Position numbers and translations under genes: made by a program
Notes under the pieces: model-generated
The model's input: only the letters and a program-made list of their open reading frames with translations
Database searches by the model: none
What the model was told of the DNA's origin: nothing
In this document: positions 42,210 through 51,772 of the stretch, one piece after another
Layout: each line of letters opens with the position of its first letter
How positions within the stretch are numbered: the stretch's first letter is position 1
From: Chitinophagaceae bacterium
GTDB taxonomy: Bacteria; Bacteroidota; Bacteroidia; Chitinophagales; Chitinophagaceae
DNA length: 64,000 nt
Direction: 5' to 3'
Assembly: GCA_016702745.1 (NCBI GenBank)
Contig: JADJDJ010000002.1
Coordinates: 620,001-684,000 of the forward strand

Positions 42210-43408
42210 ATGAACAGACAACTCATCCTTTGGTCAGTTACAGTTGCCCTGGGCGGTTTGCTATTTGGGATGGATGTGGCTAATATCTCAGGTGCCGAAC
42301 AACAAATTCAGCAGTTGTGGGGTTTGAGCGACTGGATGCATGGTACAGCCATTGCAATGGCGCTCTATGGTACTGTTGTCGGAGCCGGCTTTGGAAGTAT
42401 CCCCGCCAATCGCTGGGGAAGAAAAAAAACATTGATTGTTATAGGGTTGGTTTTTCTGATTTCTTCTTTAGGGACAGCCTTTGCAACCGATGTATATACG
42501 TTTATGTTCTTCCGCTTCCTTGGTGGATTAAGTATTGGTGCTTCCTCTGTAGTAGCACCGGTCTATATTTCTGAAATCGCTCCCGCCCGGCATCGCGGCA
42601 AAATGGGAATTGCCTTTCAGCTGAATATTGTCGCCGGTATTTTACTCGCTTATTTAACCAATTATGCCTTGCAGGGTGTGGGTGGAGATAATGATTGGCG
42701 TTATATGTTAGGCATTATTGCAATCCCATCCCTTCTTTTTACCATCATGATGCTGCGAACTCCGGAAAGCCCTCGCTGGTTATTGCTCTATCGTAATGAT
42801 GAAGCAGGGGCTAAAAAAGTATTGGAGCAATCGGGGGCTGATTTCGATGAATTGCTGAAAGATATCACTGCAGCCAAAGCAACCCATACAAAAAGAGAAA
42901 CTCTTTTTTCAGGTAAATATTCTAAGCCACTCTTATTGGCTTTTTTGATTGCACTATTTAACCAGTTATCCGGTATCAATGCCATCATTTATTTTGCGCC
43001 GCGGGTTTTTGAGATGGCCGGACTGGGAAAGGATGCATCCTTTTTATCAAGCGCCGGTATCGGCATTGTGAATTTTATTTTTACCCTGGCAGGCTGGTAC
43101 CTGATTGACCGGAGTGGAAGAAGGACCCTGATGTTTATTGGCTCAGTTGGTTATATTGTTTCACTGGTACTGATGTCGCTGGCCTTTGCAGGCGTCATCC
43201 ATGGTGGCATCACCATATTTGTTTTCTTATTTATAGCTGCACATGCTATTGGACAGGTTTTACTTTTTTTGCCAACCGAATTGGCGGCGCTTATATATTC
43301 GGATTTTTTGCATTGATGATGTTGCTGCAATTGATATTTGTATGGAAGATGATGCCTGAAACAAAAGGAGTGTCATTGGAAAAAATGGAAAGGGCGATCA
43401 GCCACTGA
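42210..43408 (+). pseudogene. Sugar-porter-family MFS transporter (about 40 residues missing)
   Basis: From ATG 42210 (MNRQLILWSVTVALGGLLFG) the sequence has the sugar-porter marks NRWGRKKTL, PVYISEIAPARHRGKMG, PESPRWLL and LFNQLSGINAIIYFAPRVFE. After HAIGQ near 43258 the frame breaks. ANRIGGAYIFGFFALMMLLQ with MPETKGVSLEKMER continues in another frame and stops at 43406-43408. In family members about 40 residues (containing a second sorting of the type SEIFPN...RA.G) lie between, so some 120 bp seem lost. It would import hexoses or disaccharides by proton symport. Confidence 0.82.
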
Positions 43409-43417
43409 AAATAAATT

Positions 43418-44371
43418 ATGGGAAAAGTACTTTGTATAGGGGAAGCACTGATTGATATGATTTGTACCGACAAGGGAAAGCCTTTGCAGGAAGGAGAACA
43501 ATTTTTAAAAAAGCCTGGCGGGGCTCCCACGAATGTGGCAGCTGCCATTGCCGCATTAGGAGGTGAAGTAGAACTGGCTGCCAAGGTAGGAGCCGATCCT
43601 TTTGGCAAACACCTGCAACAGGTGATGCAGTCCTTTGGAGTGGGTACACGCTGGATGCTGGAAGATGCAAAGTTGTTTACCACATTTGCATTTGTATCGC
43701 TGATGGAAGATGGAGAAAGGGATTTTTATTTTAACCGGGGGGCAGACGGACAATTACATTGGGAGGAACTGAAGGCAATTGTGCTCCGGGATTTTGCAAT
43801 CATTCATTTTGGTTCTGCCACCGGTTTCTTACCCGGCCCGTTGCAGGAAACCTACCGGCAATTATTGGAAAAGGCGAAGGAAGAAAATATATTTATCAGT
43901 TTGGACCCTAATTACCGGCAATTATTATTTCAGCACCAGCAGCAAACCTTCATTGAGCAAAGCTGGAATTTTATTCATCACTGTGATTTTTTCAAAGTAA
44001 GTGATGAAGAAGCCATGATGCTGACCGGCGCAGGTTCTGTTACTGAGGCAGCCGGCATCTTTCTGGACAAAACCAGGGCCGTTTTTGCCATCACCCTTGG
44101 TAAAGAAGGAACCCTGATTGGTATCAGGGGAGAGTTGGAGATTGTAACCAGTATTCCGGTACAGGCCGTTGATACAACGGGGGCAGGGGATGCTTTTGTC
44201 GGTGCAGTATTGTATCAGTTGTCATTTTTTTCCAGGGAGGAAATACAATCTCTTTCAAAAGAAAAATGGAATGAAATTATTTTCAGAGCCAATAAAGCAG
44301 GTGCCAGAACCTGCGAGTATATGGGTGCCATGGAGGCATTCAGGCATTTAAATAATGATATTTTTAATTAA
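43418..44371 (+). CDS. Fructokinase (PfkB family)
   Basis: The 317-residue kinase has the substrate loop KPGGAPTNVAAAIAALGG near 32-48 and the catalytic signature VDTTGAGDAFVGAVL near 247-260, with the conserved FVSLMEDGERDFYFNRGAD segment typical of fructokinases. It makes fructose 6-phosphate (or fructose 1-phosphate less likely) from fructose and ATP in the cytoplasm. The next gene, 8 bp on, encodes amylosucrase, which releases fructose from sucrose, so the role is clear from context. It is intact. Confidence 0.9.
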   Translation: MGKVLCIGEALIDMICTDKGKPLQEGEQFLKKPGGAPTNVAAAIAALGGEVELAAKVGADPFGKHLQQVMQSFGVGTRWMLEDAKLFTTFAFVSLMEDGERDFYFNRGADGQLHWEELKAIVLRDFAIIHFGSATGFLPGPLQETYRQLLEKAKEENIFISLDPNYRQLLFQHQQQTFIEQSWNFIHHCDFFKVSDEEAMMLTGAGSVTEAAGIFLDKTRAVFAITLGKEGTLIGIRGELEIVTSIPVQAVDTTGAGDAFVGAVLYQLSFFSREEIQSLSKEKWNEIIFRANKAGARTCEYMGAMEAFRHLNNDIFN

Positions 44372-44379
44372 GTATTGCC

Positions 44380-46317
44380 ATGATCACCCGGATAAACCAG
44401 GAGGTTACTTCAGGATTAGAAAAATCAGATCAGTTATTTGATCAGCGCTTCCAGCAACAGCTGGGTGAACTGAGCAATCTTTATCAGCAGGTCTATGCCT
44501 GTCATCCCGCCGGGCAGCAGGGATTTGAGCAGTTATTACAAATTATACGAACAGCTTACCAGCAGCGGCCGGCAATCATGAAGCAGCGTGACCTGGATAA
44601 ACAACAGGTGGGAAAGGACCCCTGGTTCTTAAGTAACGAGATTACCGGGATGAGTTTATATGTGGATCGTTTTTGTGGTAACCTGCAGGGCCTCAAAAGC
44701 AAACTGGATTACTTTGAAAAACTGGGTGTGAATTTCCTGCACCTGATGCCGGTATTTGAAAGTCCGGCAGGTGAGAGTGATGGAGGATATGCTGTATCCG
44801 ATTTCAGAAAGGTTGATCAGCGGTTTGGCAGTCTGGCCGATCTGAAGGAATTACAGGCTGATATGCAGCAAAGAAAGATGTACCTGATGCTGGACATTGT
44901 ACTCAATCATACTTCACACCGGCATGAGTGGGCCAAAAAAGCAAAACGGGGGGAACAGCAGTATCAGGATTATTATTATTTTTTTCCGGATCGTTCCGAG
45001 CCGGATGAATATGACCGGCATATGCCTGAAATATTTCCCGAAGCAGCTCCGGGTAATTTTACCTGGATACCTGAATGCGGAAAATGGGTGATGTCTGTTT
45101 TTCATCAGTACCAGTGGGATCTCAATTACCGAAACCCGCGGGTACTGCTGGAGATGGTTGATCATATTTTATATTATGCCAACCTGGGTGTGGATATTTT
45201 AAGAATTGATGCTCCTGCGTTTATCTGGAAAGAAAAAGGGACCAGTTGTCAAAACCTGCCGATGGCACATACCTTGTTGCAGTTGATTAAGCAGGCTGTG
45301 CAAATGGCTGCACCGGGAATGGCATTGTTAGGAGAAGCGATTGTGAGTCCGGAAGAGATCATGAAGTACTTTGGCACAGGGGATCGGAAAGCTAAGGAAT
45401 GTGATTTTGCTTATAATGCCACACATATGGCCTTGCAATGGGATGCGCTGGCAACAGGAGATACAAGGGTAATGCTGGCCGCACAGCATGTATTACTTCA
45501 AAAACCTTATGGTACTTCCTGGATTACCTATACCCGTTGTCATGATGATATTGGAATGGGTTATGACGACTATATGATTGGCAAAGCCGGTTATAATCCC
45601 TATGAGCACCGGAAATTTCTCAGGAGTATTATTCAGGAAATTATCCCGGATCAACTGCGAGAGGAGCATTATTTTCTGTAAATGAAAAAACAGGGGATGC
45701 CCGGATCAGCGGATCACTGGCTGCCTTATGCGGACTGGAGAAAGCGTTAAAAGTGAATGATGCAAAGGCAATTGAAATTGCTGTCCGGAAAATCCTGCTG
45801 ATGCAGGCGCATTGCTTTTTTCCTCGGTGGCTTACCTATGATTTTTTACGGAGACGAATCGGCGCATATCAATGATTACTCTTATCTGCAGGATGAAGGG
45901 AAAAGTTATGATAACCGCTGGATGCACCGCCCGGTGATTGATTGGAGAAAACAGGAAAAACTGGAACAAACAGGTACGGTTGAAAACAGGGTCTTTCTGG
46001 GTACGCAACAGCTGATTGCCATCCGGCGGAAAATCTCTTTCCTGGCTGACCGTCGCAACCTCACCTGGTTAACACCGCATAATATTCATGTGGCCGGGTA
46101 TTTAAGGGCCTGGGAAAAAGACAGGGTTTACTGTTTGTTTAATTTCAGTGATAAGGAACAATTCCTGACCTGGTATATTTTCCGGGAAAACGGGATGCAG
46201 CCTTCCCGGTTATATGATCACTGGAGTGGTGAATACCTGGATGTGAAATCAGATCGGGAATACCTGGTAATGCAGCCTTATACTTTCCTTATTCTTGAAC
46301 CGGTGAAGGCTGAATAA
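44380..46317 (+). CDS. Amylosucrase, GH13_4 (two frameshifts)
   Basis: Amylosucrase transfers glucose from sucrose onto an alpha-1,4-glucan and releases fructose. Seen: an N-terminal helical part, MSLYVDRFCGNLQGLKSKLD, then SDGGYAVSDFRKVD, nucleophile Asp in DILRIDAPAFIWKEKG, Glu in LLGEAIVSPEEI and Asp in CHDDIGMGYDD. Frames break at 45623 (one G short: REYYSGNYPGS restored) and 45810 (extra C: MQAIAFFLGGLPMIFYGDE restored). The corrected protein is about 645 residues, near the family size. There is no signal peptide. It overlaps the convergent VOC gene by 29 bp. Amylosucrase and the neighbouring GH13 enzyme are hard to tell from other sucrose enzymes without comparison. Confidence 0.88.
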
Positions 46318-46687
46318 GATCCCAGAGATTGCCATACAGATCCGCAAAGACCAATACTTTTCCATAAGGGGCTTCCACCGGTCCCCTCACAATTTCAATT
46401 TGTTCTTTCAGTAAATGCTGATAATCCCTTTCCAGATTATCTGTGTGCAGGAATAAAAAAACCCTTCCTCCTGTTTGCTGTCCAACGGCTTTTTCCTGTT
46501 CAATTGTTGCGGCTTTCGCCAGTAACAGAGAACTGGTTGAACCGGGAGGAGCAACGACAACCCAACGTTTCGTGTCAGTAACCCTGCTGTCTTCCAGTAA
46601 TTGAAAACCTAATTTGCGGGTATAAAATTCAATGGCCTCATCATAATCCTTTACCAGCAGGCTGACCATTGCCAGTTGTTGTTTCAT
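46289..46687 (-). CDS. VOC/glyoxalase-like protein
   Basis: The 132-residue protein has one vicinal-oxygen-chelate fold: VSLLVKDYDEAIEFYTRKLG at the start, then GGRVFLFLHTDNLERDY and GKVLVFADLYGNLWDLIQ at the end. Metal-ligand-like Glu/His positions are only partly visible, and many such proteins have unknown substrates. It overlaps the trehalase reading frame by 47 bp. If one A is missing in the trehalase gene near 46700, trehalase would instead stop at TGA overlapping this ATG. No specific function can be given. Confidence 0.8.
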   Translation of the reverse strand: MKQQLAMVSLLVKDYDEAIEFYTRKLGFQLLEDSRVTDTKRWVVVAPPGSTSSLLLAKAATIEQEKAVGQQTGGRVFLFLHTDNLERDYQHLLKEQIEIVRGPVEAPYGKVLVFADLYGNLWDLIQPSPVQE

Positions 46688-48176
46688 GTATACTTGTTTT
46701 GTATTGATCAGTCAAAGCCAGATATACACCGTTGGTCCAGCCAAATCCATCCTGTCCCTCATATTCTCCGCCACCCGCCTCCAGGCTGATATCAACGACA
46801 TTGTATTTTTCCATGAGTTTGCCGGTACGTCTGAACACTTCTTCATTCAGCCTGATCCATCGTCCGGCGATTTCTTTTGCAAGGGAACTGTATCCATAAA
46901 TTTGCAAGCCGCGGATGGTTATCCATTGCAGGGGCGCCCAGCCATTCGGAGCATCCCATTGCTGGCCTGTTTCCTGCAAAGTGGCTACCAGTCCTCCGGG
47001 ATGAAGAAACTCATTACTGATAATTTGTTGCATACTATGGGCCTGCTCCTTTGTTGCCACATTAAAAAACAAAGACATGGCTGCAGCAAGTGAAAGAATA
47101 TCTTTTTGTTTTCCAGTACTGGTATCAAAGTCGGTATAAAAACCAATTTTATCATTCCAGCAATATTTCCGGATGGCCGTTAATCTTTCCTGGGCCAGTT
47201 TCCTGTAGGTGGAAGCTTCCGGATTTCCCGTTAAGGAACAGGCTTCGGCAATGGTTTGTTCCAGTTGCCAGATTAACAGGTTCAGGTCTACAGGAACGAT
47301 TTCAGTGGTATGGATCGTTTCAAATTGTAAACCATCCCTGAACCAGCGGCTGCTGAAATCCCATCCGGATTCAGCACCGGCACGGAGATGTCGGAAAGTC
47401 TCGTTCGCCGGTAAGGATGAGTGTTCAGCAAGTTCACAATCTTCCCGGAATGACTCTGGTCTCGGGTTGTCGTTTTGATCCCAGTAGCGGTTGAGGATCT
47501 CGCCATCCGGCATTCTCAAAACATGTTGCGCGGCCTGATGGGAGGCACTTAGCGTTTCACTTCCTTTCATCCAATACTGGTATTCCCTGATGAGCTGGGG
47601 CAGATATTGTGTGATCACCTGTTCCCCCTTAGCCTCTGAAAGCAATTGGAGCATCAGCGAAAAAAAAGGAGGCTGGGAACGGCCCTGGTAATAATTCCGG
47701 TTTCCGTTGGGGATGTAACCTATGGTATCAATCAGCCAGGCAAAATTATTGACCATCTGTTCGATCATAGTGGTTCGGCCGGATACTTTCAGTCCCAACA
47801 TGGTGAAATAGCTGTCCCAATAATAAATCTCTCCAAACCTCCCACCGGGTACAATATAAGGATAGGGGAGGGGGATTAGTGAACCATCTTTTTTAACAGG
47901 CTCCCGCGTTAGTACGTCCCAAAGGGTTTCAATATTTTCTCTTACTGATTTGCTGTTGTCACTTTTATAGTGATCAGAGTGAGGTACCGGAAGTTCAAAA
48001 TGTGTAAGAACAAATGTCTTGAGATTGAATCCTGGTTTATCTTTTAGTAATTCAAATTTCGTTTCAATTTCTCTTTCCGGTATTTTGGGAACACAATCCA
48101 CAAAGGTTTTTCCATCGGGAAAAATCTTTTTTATTTGAACCTCCCTGAATAATCCTGGTAACTCCTTTGTATTCAT
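46641..48176 (-). CDS. Trehalase, GH37
   Basis: The 511-residue protein shows both GH37 signatures, PGGRFGEIYYWDSYFTMLGL near residues 110-130 and QWDAPNGWAPLQW near 405-417. It also has ESGWDFSSRW, with the catalytic Asp, and a C-terminal EAGGGEYEGQDGFGWTNGVY. It splits trehalose into two glucose. No signal peptide is present, so it is cytoplasmic like TreF. It follows the MFS gene by 2 bp. The C-terminal tail after LALTDQYK looks unlike the family and may reflect a lost base near 46700. Confidence 0.92.
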   Translation of the reverse strand: MNTKELPGLFREVQIKKIFPDGKTFVDCVPKIPEREIETKFELLKDKPGFNLKTFVLTHFELPVPHSDHYKSDNSKSVRENIETLWDVLTREPVKKDGSLIPLPYPYIVPGGRFGEIYYWDSYFTMLGLKVSGRTTMIEQMVNNFAWLIDTIGYIPNGNRNYYQGRSQPPFFSLMLQLLSEAKGEQVITQYLPQLIREYQYWMKGSETLSASHQAAQHVLRMPDGEILNRYWDQNDNPRPESFREDCELAEHSSLPANETFRHLRAGAESGWDFSSRWFRDGLQFETIHTTEIVPVDLNLLIWQLEQTIAEACSLTGNPEASTYRKLAQERLTAIRKYCWNDKIGFYTDFDTSTGKQKDILSLAAAMSLFFNVATKEQAHSMQQIISNEFLHPGGLVATLQETGQQWDAPNGWAPLQWITIRGLQIYGYSSLAKEIAGRWIRLNEEVFRRTGKLMEKYNVVDISLEAGGGEYEGQDGFGWTNGVYLALTDQYKTSIHETTTGNGQPAGKGL

Positions 48177-48178
48177 GC

Positions 48179-49443
48179 CTAATGCCCTCCGGTTGTTTTC
48201 ACCGGAGTTTGGTCAGCCGTTACCGGTTGCAGTTTTTTAAATATAAAAAGAAGGATGATCAGGATCGCGATGGGCACCAGTGATAAATAAAAGGCTGTCT
48301 GGCCCCCATAGGCACCAAATACATGTCCGGTAATTATTGACCCGGTAGTGCCACCAAGTGCAGAAAAGACAACAATCAATCCCGACATGGATGCATGCTG
48401 ATGAACGGGAAGATTACTCAGGATCACTGAATTGATGGCCGGATATACAGGGGCCAGGAATAAACCGATCAGCGGAAAAGCAAATCCAACCAGTGGGATA
48501 TCAGCAATATTGTTGACTGGATTTCCGCTAATATTCCGGGTCATTGGAACGGTGATTAAAACAATGGCAGCTGCACAAATCAGGCAGGAAACCAGCATGG
48601 CCAGCCAGTCAATTTTTTAAGGATCAGCCCTGCAAGCAGGCGGCCTAATGCAATGGCTGCAGAAAGAATGCTGGCCATCTGAATACTCATACTTGTATTT
48701 AGCTGTAGTACATCTTTATTAAAAGTGGGTAACCAGCTCATGATGCTTTGTTCGATCAATACATAAAAGAAAGCACTGAAAATGAAAACCAGCACCAGCG
48801 GAATGATCACCAGTTTCATCATTCCTAAAAAATCATCCGCGGCTGTTTTCCCTTTTTCTTCTTTTTTCACAGCTGATTCATCCAGTGGAGTGGTTAGCAG
48901 GAGCAGGAAAGCGAGGGCAGACAAACCTGCGAGCAGGTAATAGATCCTGAACCAGCTGGTGGATAGCGGGTTGTCATTATTCACCACAGAAGCAAAGATG
49001 AAATAACCCGTCAGTACCCCTATCATAAAAAAGGATTCCAGGAAACTCATCAGGCTCAGGTGTTCTTTCCGGTCACGGGTGATCAGGCCCAGGGTAGCGA
49101 ATACTGATACTTTGATCAGGGCAAAACTGACACCAACCGTTGCAAACAAAAGTTTAGTGAGCAGGAAGGAAGGAGTTGAAGGCATCAGCAGACACATGAT
49201 GGTGACCAGCGCCAGCGCAATCAGCATCGCTCTTTTGTATCCGATGCGCAGAATAAATGATGCTACCAGGAATGAAGTGATGGCGATGGGCAGGTCCTTG
49301 AACCCTTCCAGTACACTGGCGGCGCCCTTTGTAACACCGAAATTGTTTTGCACCTGCAGGATTACAGTTCCCACGCTATTTAATAAAATAGCAAAAACAA
49401 AATAATTGAGAAATAAGGATAGCTTAATGCGGAGATGCTGCAT
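48179..49443 (-). CDS. MFS transporter (one frameshift)
   Basis: The transporter starts MQHLRIKLSLFLNYFVFAIL and has about 12 hydrophobic segments over about 420 residues. It resembles FucP/sugar-type MFS proteins seen in Bacteroidota. The frame breaks at the T-run 48613-48618 (A-run in the gene); one more A gives LKKIDWLAMLVSCLICAAA. With trehalase 2 bp downstream, trehalose is the natural guess for its substrate, but the motifs do not prove it. The LacI-type palindrome at 49446-49455 lies directly before the ATG. Confidence 0.85.
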
Positions 49444-49445
49444 GG

Positions 49446-49455
49446 CAAACGTTTG
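49446..49455. promoter_or_regulatory. LacI-type operator CAAACGTTTG before the MFS-trehalase genes
   Basis: CAAACGTTTG lies 3 to 12 bases upstream of the MFS start codon, inside the wider near-palindrome GGCAAACGTTTGG. It lies between the second lacI gene and the MFS gene. The same 10-mer is at 39526-39535. Confidence 0.6.
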
Positions 49456-49478
49456 GTTAACGTAAAATACAGCTTATC

Positions 49479-50470
49479 TTAAATCGAACCTCCCTCTACC
49501 AGGATCGCTTCCACGAAAACCTCTTCCGAAAACGTTTTCTGTTGTAAACTTTTCTGCATCTGGCTAAACGCCAGCTTTCCAAGTTTGTATCCACTTGTTT
49601 CCACATAAGTGATCTTGGGGGAAAATAAGGTTGGAATGAGCCCGTTGCTGATGCTGATCACGGCAATATCCTGCGGTATTTTCAAACCTGTTTCATGAAT
49701 GGCCTGCATCACACCCATCAGAATAAGATCACCCATACAGAAAATCACATCCGGCCGGTTGGGTTGTTGCAGGTACTGCAAGGTGATGTCATGGGAGGGT
49801 TTTATGTTTTCAGGGTATTCGATGCTGAGGTTCACACCGGGTGCATGGGCAGCAAATGTACCGGTAAATGAATCCTGTCTTTTTTTGGTGATGCTGAGAT
49901 GGGGATGTCCGAAAAGGGCCAATACATTTTTTTTATTCCTGCTGATAATCTTTTCTGCTGCCATGCGGGCGGCAGCTTCATCGGGCTGGCAGACATTATT
50001 ATATCCCGGTTCTTCCGGCACCCGGTCAAAAAGATCACCCGGATATCTGATTCTTTCAGTTTGTTGAACAAACTGTAGTCTTCGGTTTCAATGGAAACAG
50101 AAGCGAATAAACCGGAGACCCGGTTTTTCCGGAATAAAAGCAGGTTGGCATTCTCCAGTTCGGCACTGTCTCTCGATTGCATGATCATCACATGATAGCC
50201 TTGCTTACGGGCCTCTTCTTCAACGGCAGCAATAAAAGTGTCGTAAAAAAAATTATCAATACAGGGAACCAGGATACCGAGTACATTACTTTGACGGGTC
50301 CGGAGTTGTACAGCGTAATTGTTGGGTTCATACTCCAGTGCATCAGCCAGATCTTTGACCCTTTTTTTTGTGTTTTCTGATATATCAGGGTGATTTCTCA
50401 ACGCTCTTGATACAGTGGATACACTGATACCCAGCGATTCGGACAATATTTTAAGCGTGCTTTGTTGCAT
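49479..50470 (-). CDS. LacI-family transcriptional regulator (one frameshift)
   Basis: From ATG 50470 (MQQSTLKILSESLGISVSTV) the N-terminal helix-turn-helix continues with SRALRNHPDISENTKKRVKD. The sensor domain has VLGILVPCIDNFFYDTFIAA and, after the break, VPEEPGYNNVCQPDEAAARM, IHETGLKIPQDIAVISISNG. One T short (A-run 50028-50032 on the plus strand) breaks the frame; adding it gives VIFFDRVPEEPGY. The corrected length is about 330 residues. The best candidate sites are the CAAACGTTTG words at 39526 and 49446. It likely senses a sugar from the trehalose/sucrose locus. A GAAAACGTTTTC word inside the gene (49528-49539) may be chance. Confidence 0.88.
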
Positions 50471-50528
50471 CGGGGTGATTAACATGTTTACATCCGAAAC
50501 TTAGATATATTTTACCTGATTCACAACT

Positions 50529-50555
50529 AAAAAAAATACCGGCTAAATGCCGGTA
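50529..50555 (-). terminator. Terminator after the outer-membrane protein gene
   Basis: On the minus strand TACCGGC (50555-50549), loop ATTTA, GCCGGTA (50543-50537), then eight T. It ends the minus-strand run coming from 53.7 kb. Confidence 0.75.
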
Positions 50556-50628
50556 CCTGAAAATTGCCAGTTAAGTTTCGTTTCTATTTCATCCGGAATT
50601 ATAATATTGGGTGTTCCGGTACATTTAA

Positions 50629-51741
50629 TCAGAATCTTACTGTTACTCCTGCATTGACGAGATAATCTGCAAATGCCGCATCTCCATGAATATCAGTACC
50701 CGTTGCAGAGGAGCGAAGTTTATCAGCATAACTTTTTGTACGATTACGAACCAGGGCAACAGGAGTAGAAATGTAAAAATTACATTTCTTATTCATGTAA
50801 GATATTACCGGTTCGGCACTGACAATAAACCCAGGCCTTCTGAAGCCCTTATCACCGCCAATTAAGTCACAGGAAGGAATACCTTCCAGCCTGGCACCCG
50901 CTGCAAAACTGAATTTACCACTCATGAAATTGGCACCTGCTCTTGCCATAAACTGATCGGGGACACTCATTGTATTTGTAAAATACTGAATATTGGTAGC
51001 AGAAGTAGCCCCGCCTCTAGAAGTGGAAACTCCGTTTTGCTCTCTTGGATTGGCCATATAATATAAATTAGTATAAAGGCTCCATTTGTGGCCCAGTGTC
51101 CGGTAGGCATTGATTTCAATGGAAAGACCCGTACCTCCATCGCCTAACTGGATCGACTGATCCACAGGTCCCAATACAGTGCTGTCTTTTCCCCCCGCTC
51201 CGGGTTTATGAAAATAATCCTGATACTGGTAATCACCTGTTGCCAGTTTGATTCCCAATCCAACCTGGATATTGCCCTTTGGATGTTTCAACGGATCCAG
51301 TAACCAGCGGGAAGCGGAGAGCCGGACATCACCCAGACCAAAGGAACGGGTTTTGTTTCTTGCATTCGGACTGGTATTGTTATTTCCATAATGTTCATAC
51401 ATAGAGGATCGGACATTGGAAATGATGGGAGCATTCAAAGCAACTGACCAGAACCTGTTTAATTGCCTTGTGAGGGTGAAATCCCAGCTAAGCGAATAAT
51501 TGATTACCTCCGTACCGTTTTCAACTCTTTCCTTTTGTTCTTCATCGCCAACAAAATGTTTGTAAGAGCGGAAATAACGGGTATTCAGATTAAAGAGCCA
51601 GCTTTTTGTTTCTTTTGAATGTAAGGTTCCAAGTGCGCAGGAAGTATTGCCATTACTGCGAACGGCTACACATCCCTGTGCATGGATGGTTTGGGTTTTG
51701 AACAGCAATAAGGCTGCTGTCATGATATATATCGATTTCAT
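50629..51741 (-). CDS. Outer-membrane beta-barrel-like protein
   Basis: The 370-residue protein begins with a signal peptide (MKSIYIMTAALLLFKTQTIH), cut probably after HA-Q. It has alternating amphipathic strands through the whole length and ends LVNAGVTVRF, a C-terminal Phe as in outer-membrane barrels. Short motifs such as GLGDVRLSASRWLLDP and GNIQVGLGIKLATGDYQY look like transporter-type (FadL/porin-like) strands. It follows the haloperoxidase-like gene by 31 bp, so they are probably one operon. The substrate is unknown. Confidence 0.7.
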   Translation of the reverse strand: MKSIYIMTAALLLFKTQTIHAQGCVAVRSNGNTSCALGTLHSKETKSWLFNLNTRYFRSYKHFVGDEEQKERVENGTEVINYSLSWDFTLTRQLNRFWSVALNAPIISNVRSSMYEHYGNNNTSPNARNKTRSFGLGDVRLSASRWLLDPLKHPKGNIQVGLGIKLATGDYQYQDYFHKPGAGGKDSTVLGPVDQSIQLGDGGTGLSIEINAYRTLGHKWSLYTNLYYMANPREQNGVSTSRGGATSATNIQYFTNTMSVPDQFMARAGANFMSGKFSFAAGARLEGIPSCDLIGGDKGFRRPGFIVSAEPVISYMNKKCNFYISTPVALVRNRTKSYADKLRSSATGTDIHGDAAFADYLVNAGVTVRF

Positions 51742-51772
51742 GATTCACAATTGTTGGGTTTTGTTCTGTTGT

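Noticed and set aside
46641..46700. Trehalase truly ending inside the VOC gene
   Set aside because: The tail is not family-like; one lost A near 46700 would give an ATGA overlap, but I cannot prove it.
48611..48620. Programmed frameshift at homopolymer runs
   Set aside because: Breaks occur at many unrelated genes and in both directions, without slippery-site or stimulator structure.
49528..49539. GAAAACGTTTTC, a perfect palindrome like a LacI/CcpA site
   Set aside because: It lies inside the lacI coding region near its 3' end, far from a start; chance cannot be excluded.
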